Positions 1-5,481 of a stretch of 5,481 bases of DNA are shown piece by piece. This stretch comes from Acidobacteriota bacterium (GTDB lineage: Bacteria > Acidobacteriota > Terriglobia > Terriglobales > Acidobacteriaceae): contig JAJZFE010000504.1 of NCBI GenBank assembly GCA_021798655.1, positions 1 through 5,481 on the forward strand, given 5' to 3'. The notes below the pieces were generated by a model. The model was given only the letters and a program-made list of their open reading frames with translations. It made no database searches and had not been told where the DNA came from. Made by a program: the position numbers and the translations under genes. Position 1 is the first letter of the stretch. Every line of letters begins with the position of its first letter.

Positions 1-1528
1 GCTTCGCCAGCCGCGAATCGGCGTTCTTCGCGTCCATATCCAGCGAATCCGCCGCGATCCAGCCCGACATCATCACCATTGGCATCCCCGGCCCCGGATG
101 CGCCGCGCCGCCAGCGAGATACAGTCCGTCGAGTTCCTTGCTGCGATTCGCCGGCTTGAACGCGCCCAGAAAACGACCATGCGAAGACAGCCCGTAGATC
201 GCGCCGTTCAGCACCTTGTACCGGTCGTGAATGTCCTGCGGAGTCAGCGCGCTCTCGAAGACGATGCGCTCTTCGATGTCCTCGCAACCTGCCGTCCGCT
301 TCAGCTTGTCCAGGATCACCTGCCGATACGCAGGCAGCATCGTCTTCCAGTCATGATGCGGCCGCAGATACGGTGTGTGAACCAGCACATACATCGCCTC
401 GCCGCCTGCTGGCGCGCTCTCCGGATCGCTCCGCGCCGTGCACGCCAGGTAGCACGTTGGATCAGGCGCAGGCTCGCCAAGATCGTAGATCGCGTGGAAC
501 TCCTCATGCGGATCGCGCGAGAACACGAAGTCATGATGCGCCAGATGGTCATAGCCTTTGCTCAGGCCCAGGTACAGCACCACGCCCGAGCAGGCTGGCT
601 CGTAGCTGCGCCGGTGCTCGAACTCACGCGCTGCCGCCGTGCCCTGCAGCAGCTCGCGGTGCGTCCGCACAGCGTCCTCGTTGCTCACAATCGCGTCGAA
701 CAGGTACGTCTCGCCCATCGCGGTCACAAGCCCCGTCGCCGCAGCGTGCCGGTCGTCGCTGGTCAGTATCGTCACCACGTCTGTGCTCGTGTGGAAGCGC
801 ACACCCAGCTCGGTCGCCAGGCGCACCATCGCCTCCGGCACCGCGCGCGTTCCGCCCTTCGGATACCAGATGCCTTCCTCCATCTGCATGGAGCCGATCG
901 CCGTCAGGATCGCCGGCGAAGCATCCGGGTTCGAGCCCACATACTGCACCATGTGGTCCAGCATCTGCGCCGTGTTTGGCTCCGGGATAAACTCGCGGAT
1001 CGCGCCCGCAACGCTCTGTCCCATTCGCATCTTCAGCACGTCGCGCAGCACGTTCAGGTCCAGCGCACCGCTGATGTCGAAGGTGTCCCGGATCGTGCCG
1101 ACAGACTTCCAGAAAAAGAACTTGTCGCTGATCTCATGCAGCTGCTTCGAAAGCGCCATCAGCTTCTGGTACTTCGTGCCCATGCCCGGAAATCGACCTT
1201 CCAGGTCCTGCGACATCGCACCGATATCATCCACCAGATCGATGCGAGCACCATCGTCGAAGAAGCACCGCCACTGCGGATCGAGCCGCACCATATCGAG
1301 ATAGTCTTCCAGCTTGCGTCCAGACTCCGCGAAGATCCTGCGCAGCACCGATGGCTGAATCAGGATCGTCGGTCCCATGTCGAACCGGAAGCCTTCACCG
1401 CGCAGCTGCGCCGCTTTGCCGCCAAGCCACGCGTTCTTCTCAAACACATCCACCTCATGCCCGCGAGCCGCCAACGTGCACGCAGCCGCGAGCCCCGCAA
1501 GACCTGATCCGATCACACCAACACGCAT
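1..1528 (-). CDS. CrtI-family FAD oxidoreductase, probable C30 carotenoid terminal oxidase (CrtP/CrtNb-like), 3' end outside window
   Basis: The frame starts at an ATG (1526-1528) and stays open for 509 codons to the window edge. Family length is about 500 residues, so only a few codons should be missing. Seen: an N-terminal dinucleotide fold, VGVIGSGLAGLAAA (residues 3-16, GxGxxG), ending in the ribose-binding acid E30 (VFEKN); LGGKAA (35-40), where desaturases usually have GGR; RFDMGPT (48-54); and the FAD-closing C-terminal motif GLYLAGGAAHPGPGMPM (468-484), then SGW. Known: CrtI/CrtN desaturases end in a THPGxGxP motif followed by SA, while CrtP-type diapocarotenoid oxidases tend to have HPGxGxPM followed by SG, as here. 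Inferred role: flavin-dependent oxidation of the terminal methyl of a linear carotenoid to the aldehyde, at the membrane, feeding the adjacent dehydrogenase. It lies 26 nt after the dehydrogenase stop, in one operon. Alternatives: a second desaturase or a carotene ketolase. CrtI family is near certain; the oxidase role is moderate. Confidence 0.9.
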   Translation of the reverse strand, partial: MRVGVIGSGLAGLAAACTLAARGHEVDVFEKNAWLGGKAAQLRGEGFRFDMGPTILIQPSVLRRIFAESGRKLEDYLDMVRLDPQWRCFFDDGARIDLVDDIGAMSQDLEGRFPGMGTKYQKLMALSKQLHEISDKFFFWKSVGTIRDTFDISGALDLNVLRDVLKMRMGQSVAGAIREFIPEPNTAQMLDHMVQYVGSNPDASPAILTAIGSMQMEEGIWYPKGGTRAVPEAMVRLATELGVRFHTSTDVVTILTSDDRHAAATGLVTAMGETYLFDAIVSNEDAVRTHRELLQGTAAAREFEHRRSYEPACSGVVLYLGLSKGYDHLAHHDFVFSRDPHEEFHAIYDLGEPAPDPTCYLACTARSDPESAPAGGEAMYVLVHTPYLRPHHDWKTMLPAYRQVILDKLKRTAGCEDIEERIVFESALTPQDIHDRYKVLNGAIYGLSSHGRFLGAFKPANRSKELDGLYLAGGAAHPGPGMPMVMMSGWIAADSLDMDAKNADSRLAK

Positions 1529-1533
1529 ACTCT

Positions 1534-1538
1534 CTCCT
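1534..1538 (-). promoter_or_regulatory. Ribosome binding site of the CrtP/CrtNb-like gene
   Basis: On the minus strand AGGAG lies 5 nt before the ATG at 1528, inside the 26-nt spacer after the dehydrogenase stop. It fixes the start and implies independent ribosome loading within the operon. The ATG also leads straight into the GxGxxG nucleotide-binding strand, as expected for this family. Confidence 0.8.
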
Positions 1539-1554
1539 GCTTGTACTTCGCTTC

Positions 1555-3042
1555 TTACCTGCGAGCCCTGGCGGATCGAATCACCGCCAGCAGCGCTCGT
1601 CCACGACTCTTCCAACCCTCGCTGTGCAGCGCAGCAATCAGCGCGGCGAACAGCGGAGTATCCGCCTCCGTCGTCGCATCCAGATGCCGCATCGCGCCGC
1701 TGCGACGCACGATCACCGTCTTCACCGCGGTCATCTCCAGCAGCCCTTCGCCGCCGCGCGTCAAGCCATAGCCGCTCGCTCCGCGTCCGCCGAACGGAAC
1801 CCGCGGATCGGCCGTTGGCGCGATGATGTCGTTGATCAGCACGGTTCCAGCCTTCAGCGTCTTACCCAGCAACTGCGCGCGAGGCAACTCGTCGCGACCG
1901 CAGAAGAGCGACACCGTCAGCGCATAGTCGCACTGCGCGTAGACCTCGGTCACATGCAGCAGCGACTCCACCTCCAGCAGCGACAGCACCGGCGCAAACA
2001 GGTCGCTCTGCGCGATCGCCATCTGCGGCGTTGCCTTGTCGATGAGCAGCGGCTGCTGCGCCTGCGGATTGCAGATGCCTCGCAACTCCGCACCATCGCG
2101 CACCGCCTGCTCTGTAAGCGCGCGCAATAGCTCCGCGGTTCTGGCTCCCAGCGCAATCGGAGGCACAGCAGGCAGTGCCTCTGCCAGCAGCGGACGCAGC
2201 GCAGTCAGCGTGCTGCGCGTGGCGATCAACCGACGCGGCGACATGCACACCGCACTGCCGTTCAACCGCAGGCCAAACGCCACCGCGCGAGCGACCAGCG
2301 CAAGATCAGCGCCTGGCATCACGACCATCGCATCGCAGCCCGAGAGCTCCAGCACAGCCGGAGTCGCACTCGCCGCAAGCGCGCCAAGCACCTCGCGTCC
2401 AGTGCTCGATGAGCCTGTGAAGATCACCTTGTCCGGCTTCGCTGCGATTGCCGCTGTGGCCGCGCCAGCGCTCTCGTCCGTTACGGCCAGAACGCCAGCA
2501 GGCAAGCCAGCATCCCGCAGAGTCTGCGCAAACACCGCCGCGACGGCAGCACCGCCAACTCCAGGCTTCCACGTCACGCTGTTGCCGGCTGCAAGCGCCT
2601 GCAACGTCTGAACCCCCGGCAGAAACAGGGGGAAGTTGCTCGGGCCAATCACCAACACGTGTCCCAGCGGCTCGCGATGGACCTCCGTCTGCACGCCGCT
2701 CAGCCATAACGGCCTTCCATCGCTGCCCAGTCGCTTCGGCCGCAGCAGCTTCGCGGCGTTGCGCTCCAGAAACCTGCACGCATCCAGCAATGGCAGCACC
2801 TCGCTGGCAAGCGTATCCGCGTGTGTCCGCATCAGGTCAGGCGAGATCGCTTCGGCCAGACTGGTTGCTCGGTCAGCGAGCAGATGTCTCGCCCGCCGCA
2901 GCACCTTCAGCCGCTCTGCGACGCTGCTGGAGGCCCACTGCGACTGTGTTCCCGCCGCCGCTGAGCTTGTCGCAACGCCACACGACAGCCAACCGCACGC
3001 GTTGCGCGTGGGTGCGGCTGGAGCGCGGCCTGTCGATCTCAC
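1555..3042 (-). CDS. Aldehyde dehydrogenase of the carotenoid operon (CrtNc/AldH-like diapocarotenal dehydrogenase)
   Basis: A 495-residue NAD(P)-dependent aldehyde dehydrogenase superfamily protein of usual length. Seen: IGPSNFPLFLPG (132-143) with oxyanion Asn136; K159 in TWKPG; the Rossmann signature FTGSSSTG (208-215); general base E232 in LELSG; nucleophile C266 in NGSAVCMSPRR; and C-terminal PFGGRGASGYG (416-426). All catalytic residues are present. The usual EEIFGPV motif reads SDLFAPV (346-352), so the cofactor-ribose Glu is Asp347. The GTG start overlaps the desaturase stop (GTGA), and an in-frame TGA lies a short way upstream with no other start between. An AGG sits 7 nt before the GTG, so translation is probably coupled. 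Residues 1-35 are Ala/Ser-rich and look non-structural. Inferred role: cytoplasmic oxidation of a carotenoid terminal aldehyde to the acid, by analogy with CrtNc/AldH of staphyloxanthin-type C30 pathways. ALDH membership is certain; substrate comes only from its place between two carotenoid oxidoreductases. Confidence 0.93.
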   Translation of the reverse strand: MRSTGRAPAAPTRNACGWLSCGVATSSAAAGTQSQWASSSVAERLKVLRRARHLLADRATSLAEAISPDLMRTHADTLASEVLPLLDACRFLERNAAKLLRPKRLGSDGRPLWLSGVQTEVHREPLGHVLVIGPSNFPLFLPGVQTLQALAAGNSVTWKPGVGGAAVAAVFAQTLRDAGLPAGVLAVTDESAGAATAAIAAKPDKVIFTGSSSTGREVLGALAASATPAVLELSGCDAMVVMPGADLALVARAVAFGLRLNGSAVCMSPRRLIATRSTLTALRPLLAEALPAVPPIALGARTAELLRALTEQAVRDGAELRGICNPQAQQPLLIDKATPQMAIAQSDLFAPVLSLLEVESLLHVTEVYAQCDYALTVSLFCGRDELPRAQLLGKTLKAGTVLINDIIAPTADPRVPFGGRGASGYGLTRGGEGLLEMTAVKTVIVRRSGAMRHLDATTEADTPLFAALIAALHSEGWKSRGRALLAVIRSARARR

Positions 3043-4649
3043 GAGGCAACCTGCATCATCTTGTCATCACCTGCACGACTCGGAGCGTCGACCTCCGCAC
3101 GCTGCGGCGCAACGCCCAGGTCTTCCAGCAGCAGCGTACTGCTGATGCGGGCCGACTGGAAGATCACAGGCAGCCCGGATCCAGGATGCGTGCCACCCCC
3201 TGTAAGATACATCCCGCGAACGTCCTCGAAGCGGTTGTGTGGCCGAAGATGCAGCATCTGGTCCAGCGAGTGCTTCATCGAAAACGTTGCGCCTTTGAAG
3301 AGCCCGAAGTCGGTCGACCAGCCCTGCGGCGTCATGATCTTCTCGGTGCGGATGCGCTGCTCCACGTCGCGCAGACCGATGTTCTCCATCTGTCGGAACG
3401 CAAGCCTGCGGAAGTTCGGAGTCTCCTTCGCCCAATCGACATGCGGACTTTCGTGCGTCACCGGTAGCAGAACATACAGCGTGGAGTGTCCTTCAGGCGC
3501 CAGCGTTGGATCGGTAACAGACGCGTTCTGGACATAGAACGAAGGATCGGCGGAGAGACGGTGTGTCTCCTCGATGTCCTTCAGGTTCTGGCGGTAGTTT
3601 TCGGAGAGATAAATCGTGTGATGAGCAAGGTCGTCGTAACGACCTTCGATGCCCAGATACATCATGAAGGTCGAGCAGGAGAACTTCTTGCCGGCGATCT
3701 TCGCATCGCTCCACGTGCGGCGATGCTGCGGAGCGATCAGTTTCCGCGCGGCCTCGGCGAAGTCCGCGTTCATCACCACCGCATCGGCCCGGATCACACC
3801 TTTGGCGGTGCGCACACCGCGCGCGTGTTTCGCTCCTCGATGCTCGTCGATCAGCACCTCTTCGACAGGCTCTCCCAGCCGCAGTTCGACACCCATCTGC
3901 TCGCACAGTCGAGCCATCGTTCGCGTCACCGCGCCGCAGCCACCGATGGGGTGAAAGACGCCGTGCTCATACTCCAGGAACGAGAGGATCGAAAACAGGG
4001 ACGGGCAGCGAAACGGACTCATGCCAAGGTACTTCGACTGGAAGCTGAAGCCCAGTCGAATCCGCTCGTCCTTGAAGTGCCTGCGCAGATCGCCATCGAG
4101 CGAGAGCCACGGCTTCATCAGGGGAAGCAGCCGCAGCATCTCAGGTCGCAACAGATCGCTCCAACGCTCGAACGGCGACTCAAGAACCGGCAGAAAGCTC
4201 GCCAGCTTCTCGCGGTTGTGTGCCAGAAAGTTGTGGAACTCCTTCGCGTCACCCGGAGCAATGGCAGCAATCTGCTGCTCCATGCGCTGCACGTCAGCGG
4301 TTGCATCGATCTGCCCACCACCGCCGAATACCAGCCGATACTGCGGGTCGAGCCGCTCCATCGGCAGCTCGCTGGCGAGGTCAAAACCTGCATCGGTGAA
4401 GATATCCTGCAACACGCGCGGATACAGGAAGAAGGTTGGACCAATGTCGAACTTGTAGCCGTCCTGCTCCAGTGTCGCAGTGCGGCCGCCAACGTGGCTC
4501 TGCTTCTCCACCACCGTCACGCGAACGCCAGATCGAGCCAGGAGCATCGCTGTGGCCAGCCCGCCAGGGCCTGCTCCTACGATCACGACGCGGCGTGCAG
4601 TTGTGCCTGAATCAACCTTTCGGTGCATTTCAACTGGATCTGATTTCAA
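3039..4649 (-). CDS. crtN: CrtN/CrtI-family carotenoid (squalene/phytoene-type) desaturase
   Basis: A 536-residue FAD-dependent polyene desaturase. Seen: VVIVGAGPGGLATA (21-34, GxGxxG) with ribose-binding E48 in VVEKQ; VGGRTATL (53-60); FDIGPTFFLYP (67-77); PIGGCGAV (234-241); and the C-terminal FAD motif GMYLTGGGTHPGSGLPV (479-495), then FQSA. This THPGxGxP...SA ending is that of true desaturases. Known: such enzymes insert conjugated double bases-free, i.e. extra C=C, bonds into phytoene (C40) or squalene/dehydrosqualene (C30) at the membrane. The linked aldehyde dehydrogenase and CrtP-like oxidase favour a C30 substrate (CrtN/CrtNa), but C40 phytoene is not excluded. Start: TTG at 4649 is chosen because AGGAAG lies 9 nt upstream. 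The in-frame ATG at 4628 (529 residues) also precedes the fold but has no visible ribosome site. An ATG at 4790 adds a basic, unfamiliar leader and is unlikely. The gene opens the three-gene operon, after a gap of about 170 nt. Confidence 0.9.
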   Translation of the reverse strand: MKSDPVEMHRKVDSGTTARRVVIVGAGPGGLATAMLLARSGVRVTVVEKQSHVGGRTATLEQDGYKFDIGPTFFLYPRVLQDIFTDAGFDLASELPMERLDPQYRLVFGGGGQIDATADVQRMEQQIAAIAPGDAKEFHNFLAHNREKLASFLPVLESPFERWSDLLRPEMLRLLPLMKPWLSLDGDLRRHFKDERIRLGFSFQSKYLGMSPFRCPSLFSILSFLEYEHGVFHPIGGCGAVTRTMARLCEQMGVELRLGEPVEEVLIDEHRGAKHARGVRTAKGVIRADAVVMNADFAEAARKLIAPQHRRTWSDAKIAGKKFSCSTFMMYLGIEGRYDDLAHHTIYLSENYRQNLKDIEETHRLSADPSFYVQNASVTDPTLAPEGHSTLYVLLPVTHESPHVDWAKETPNFRRLAFRQMENIGLRDVEQRIRTEKIMTPQGWSTDFGLFKGATFSMKHSLDQMLHLRPHNRFEDVRGMYLTGGGTHPGSGLPVIFQSARISSTLLLEDLGVAPQRAEVDAPSRAGDDKMMQVAS

Positions 4650-4658
4650 GCCGTGATT

Positions 4659-4664
4659 CTTCCT
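4659..4664 (-). promoter_or_regulatory. Probable ribosome binding site of the desaturase gene, favouring a TTG start
   Basis: AGGAAG on the minus strand lies 9 nt before the TTG at 4649. The in-frame ATG at 4628 is preceded by GATCCAGTTGAA, which has no purine-rich site, so the TTG is the better-supported start. A leaderless or weak start at 4628 remains possible. Confidence 0.45.
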
Positions 4665-4767
4665 TGATGTCCGCAGTCTTCGTCTTCCGCGCCGGACATG
4701 CCTGAGTGTACCGTGACAAAACCGTAAGATTCTGTCTGAATGAAGTACGTCTCTCATCGCATAAACG

Positions 4768-4791
4768 TTTGCATGGATTCTGATTTGCATG
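4768..4791. repeat. 8-bp direct repeat TTTGCATG x2, 16-bp period, possible operator
   Basis: TTTGCATG occurs at 4768-4775 and again at 4784-4791 (CATGCAAA on the transcribed strand), separated by 8 bp. The first copy overlaps the palindrome AAACGTTT (4763-4770). Tandem 8-bp sites ahead of an operon are a common layout for dimeric regulators, but no regulator family is recognised, and short A/T-rich repeats of this size can arise by chance. Confidence 0.4.
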
Positions 4792-4821
4792 ACACAAAAT
4801 CATCTCTCGGCAGGTGTGGAG

Positions 4822-5337
4822 CTACTGCAATATGCCCCGGGCGATTCGGCGGGTTCGCTCCGCAACCACGCCAAACAGCGCGTAGCTGGCAGCGGTTTTC
4901 TCCTGCTCTTCGCTGATCGGTGAGTGCACCTCTTTATCCACGAGCGCGCCAGCTTCGTTCAGCGCCATGATCAACAGCCCGAAGCTGGCACCGTTCTGGT
5001 GTGTCACCTCGGGAAAGTACTCGGCAACCGCTCCATACGCTGCGCCTGCTGCTGCGCCGACGCCCCAGTGCAGCGCAGACGAAGAGCTCTGTACCAATGC
5101 CTCACTTCGCTCTTCTGCTTCCAGCTTTGGAGCGAGCGACTCACCTCGTTCGCGCTGGCTGCGACCTCGTGATGCCTGAAAGGACTCGACGATGGATTTG
5201 GCAACTGTTGCTGCTACTCCTGCAACCAGCCCTGCAAACAGGCCTTTCGCCAGCGACCTACGGCCTTTCTCAGCAACCTTTCGGTCTGCTGGTGTAGACA
5301 TCTTGCCGCGATTTGCGGTGTCTGCAATCTGTCGCAT
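4822..5337 (-). CDS. DUF1440 (YagU-like) family small membrane protein
   Basis: A 171-residue protein resembling the DUF1440/YagU inner-membrane family, whose molecular function is not settled (E. coli YagU is linked to acid resistance). Seen: a polar, basic N-terminus; a glycine/alanine hydrophobic segment, KGLFAGLVAGVAATVAKS (31-48); a charged, Arg/Glu-rich loop (55-82); a second hydrophobic stretch, HWGVGAAAGAAYGAVAE (90-106); a weaker one near 117-132; and an ending typical of the family, YALFGVVAERTRR (152-164). Start: ATG at 5337 is chosen because AAGGA lies 8 nt upstream. ATGs at 5346 and 5343 sit against that site, although 5346 would give an ATGA overlap with the preceding stop. The gene begins within a few bases of the symporter stop, so the two are probably co-transcribed. 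A link to the carotenoid genes downstream is not shown. Family assignment is moderate; the gene itself is well supported. Confidence 0.78.
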   Translation of the reverse strand: MRQIADTANRGKMSTPADRKVAEKGRRSLAKGLFAGLVAGVAATVAKSIVESFQASRGRSQRERGESLAPKLEAEERSEALVQSSSSALHWGVGAAAGAAYGAVAEYFPEVTHQNGASFGLLIMALNEAGALVDKEVHSPISEEQEKTAASYALFGVVAERTRRIARGILQ

Positions 5338-5342
5338 GGGCA

Positions 5343-5481
5343 TCATCCTTCGAAGGGCTTCAGTTGCTCTTCGGTCGGTCGAGCGGTCAGCAAGCTGACA
5401 ACGAACAGGCCGAGTAGCGATGCGAGTAACGCCGGTAGAATCGCATCGTGCTCGCCGATCGCTGCAGGCAGGAATCGCGAG
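5343..5481 (-). CDS. C-terminal fragment of a probable sodium/solute symporter (SSS family), 5' end outside window
   Basis: An open frame enters at the window edge and ends at TGA (5343-5345) after 45 readable codons. The fragment has a short loop with IGEHDA, one hydrophobic helix, ILPALLASLLGLFVVSLLT, and a polar tail, RPTEEQLKPFEG. A last membrane helix followed by a Pro-Thr/Ser-x-Glu-x-Leu-x-x-Phe tail is characteristic of many sodium:solute symporter C-termini (proline, pantothenate and sugar transporter relatives), which is the basis of the call. The stop lies 5 nt before the chosen start of the DUF1440 gene, or overlaps it as ATGA if the upstream ATG is used, so the pair probably shares an mRNA. 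Substrate cannot be inferred. Only the tail is visible, so another polytopic transporter remains possible. Confidence 0.6.
   Translation of the reverse strand, partial: SRFLPAAIGEHDAILPALLASLLGLFVVSLLTARPTEEQLKPFEG
5346..5350 (-). promoter_or_regulatory. Ribosome binding site of the DUF1440 gene
   Basis: AAGGA on the minus strand is 8 nt from the ATG at 5337, but directly abuts or overlaps the two ATGs at 5346 and 5343. It therefore decides for the third ATG. The site lies within the last codons of the upstream symporter gene, consistent with a polycistronic message. Confidence 0.55.

Larger units (their letters stand above)
4650..4821 (-). promoter_or_regulatory. Intergenic region ahead of the carotenoid operon, likely promoter region
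   Basis: This is the only sizeable non-coding gap in the window and is visibly richer in A/T than the genes on both sides. It separates the DUF1440 gene stop from the desaturase start on the same strand. It holds an 8-bp direct repeat at 16-bp spacing (4768-4791), an 8-bp palindrome AAACGTTT (4763-4770), and a 6-bp near-repeat at 11-bp spacing (4711-4727). TTGTCA (close to a -35) occurs near 4715-4720, but no matching -10 follows at 16-18 nt, so no sigma70 promoter can be named. No strong hairpin with a U-run marks a terminator for the upstream gene, so read-through is possible. Confidence 0.4.

Noticed and set aside
98..1507. 469-codon plus-strand open frame
   Set aside because: Lies wholly antisense to the CrtI-family gene, whose motifs are unmistakable. 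Its product is Arg/His/Gln-rich with no recognisable domain, as expected of a GC-rich mirror frame.
2448..4610. Long plus-strand open frames of 339 and 374 codons (2448-3467, 3486-4610)
   Set aside because: Antisense to the dehydrogenase and desaturase; low-complexity Arg/Ser/Pro or His-rich products, no domains and no supporting ribosome sites.
3039..4649. Plain C40 phytoene desaturase assignment
   Set aside because: Not excluded by the protein alone, but the linked aldehyde dehydrogenase and HPGPGMPM-type oxidase fit a C30 acid pathway better; kept as the alternative.
4711..4720. TTGTCA as a sigma70 -35 element
   Set aside because: No acceptable -10 sequence lies 16-18 nt downstream; that position reads TCCGGC.
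4650..4790. Extending the desaturase to the ATG at 4790
   Set aside because: The added residues are Arg/His-rich and unlike family N-termini, there is no ribosome site, and the stretch has intergenic base composition and repeats.
4776..4821. Possible terminator after the DUF1440 gene
   Set aside because: Only a 5-bp GATTT/AAATC pairing with a 10-nt loop is visible, without a GC stem or a proper U-run.
5299..5301. Downstream ATG (MSTPADRK) as the DUF1440 start
   Set aside because: Only a weak GGCAAG precedes it, whereas the ATG at 5337 has AAGGA at optimal spacing.

Overview
This GC-rich window reads as one gene strip, with every supported gene on the minus strand, so transcription runs from high to low coordinates. 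In transcription order it holds: the last 45 codons of a probable sodium/solute symporter (5343-5481, cut by the window edge); a small DUF1440/YagU-like membrane protein (4822-5337); an intergenic stretch of about 170 nt with short repeats; a CrtN/CrtI-type carotenoid desaturase (3039-4649); an aldehyde dehydrogenase (1555-3042); and a second, divergent CrtI-family oxidoreductase (1-1528, its last codons lie beyond the window). The long plus-strand open frames are mirror images of these genes.

The low-coordinate half is a tight carotenoid operon. The desaturase stop and the dehydrogenase GTG start share four bases (GTGA), and 26 nt separate the dehydrogenase stop from the next ATG, which has a good AGGAG ribosome site. 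The two flavoproteins are paralogues that differ in the C-terminal signature: THPGSGLP in the desaturase, AHPGPGMPM followed by SG in the other. The second form resembles terminal methyl oxidases of the CrtP/CrtNb type. Desaturase + terminal oxidase + aldehyde dehydrogenase is the gene set known for C30 (squalene- or dehydrosqualene-derived) carotenoic acids of the staphyloxanthin type. The proposed sequence is desaturation of a C30 chain, oxidation of an end methyl to an aldehyde, then oxidation to a carboxylic acid. No synthase, glycosyltransferase or acyltransferase is visible, so chain length and final pigment are inferred.

The symporter and DUF1440 genes abut each other but are separated from the pigment genes by the AT-richer gap, which probably carries the carotenoid promoter. 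No clear sigma70 promoter or terminator was seen there. Codon composition and protein resemblance suggest a Gram-negative soil bacterium, most likely Acidobacteriota (Terriglobia-like); this is an impression from family recognition, not a search. No RNA genes, mobile elements or CRISPR repeats were seen.
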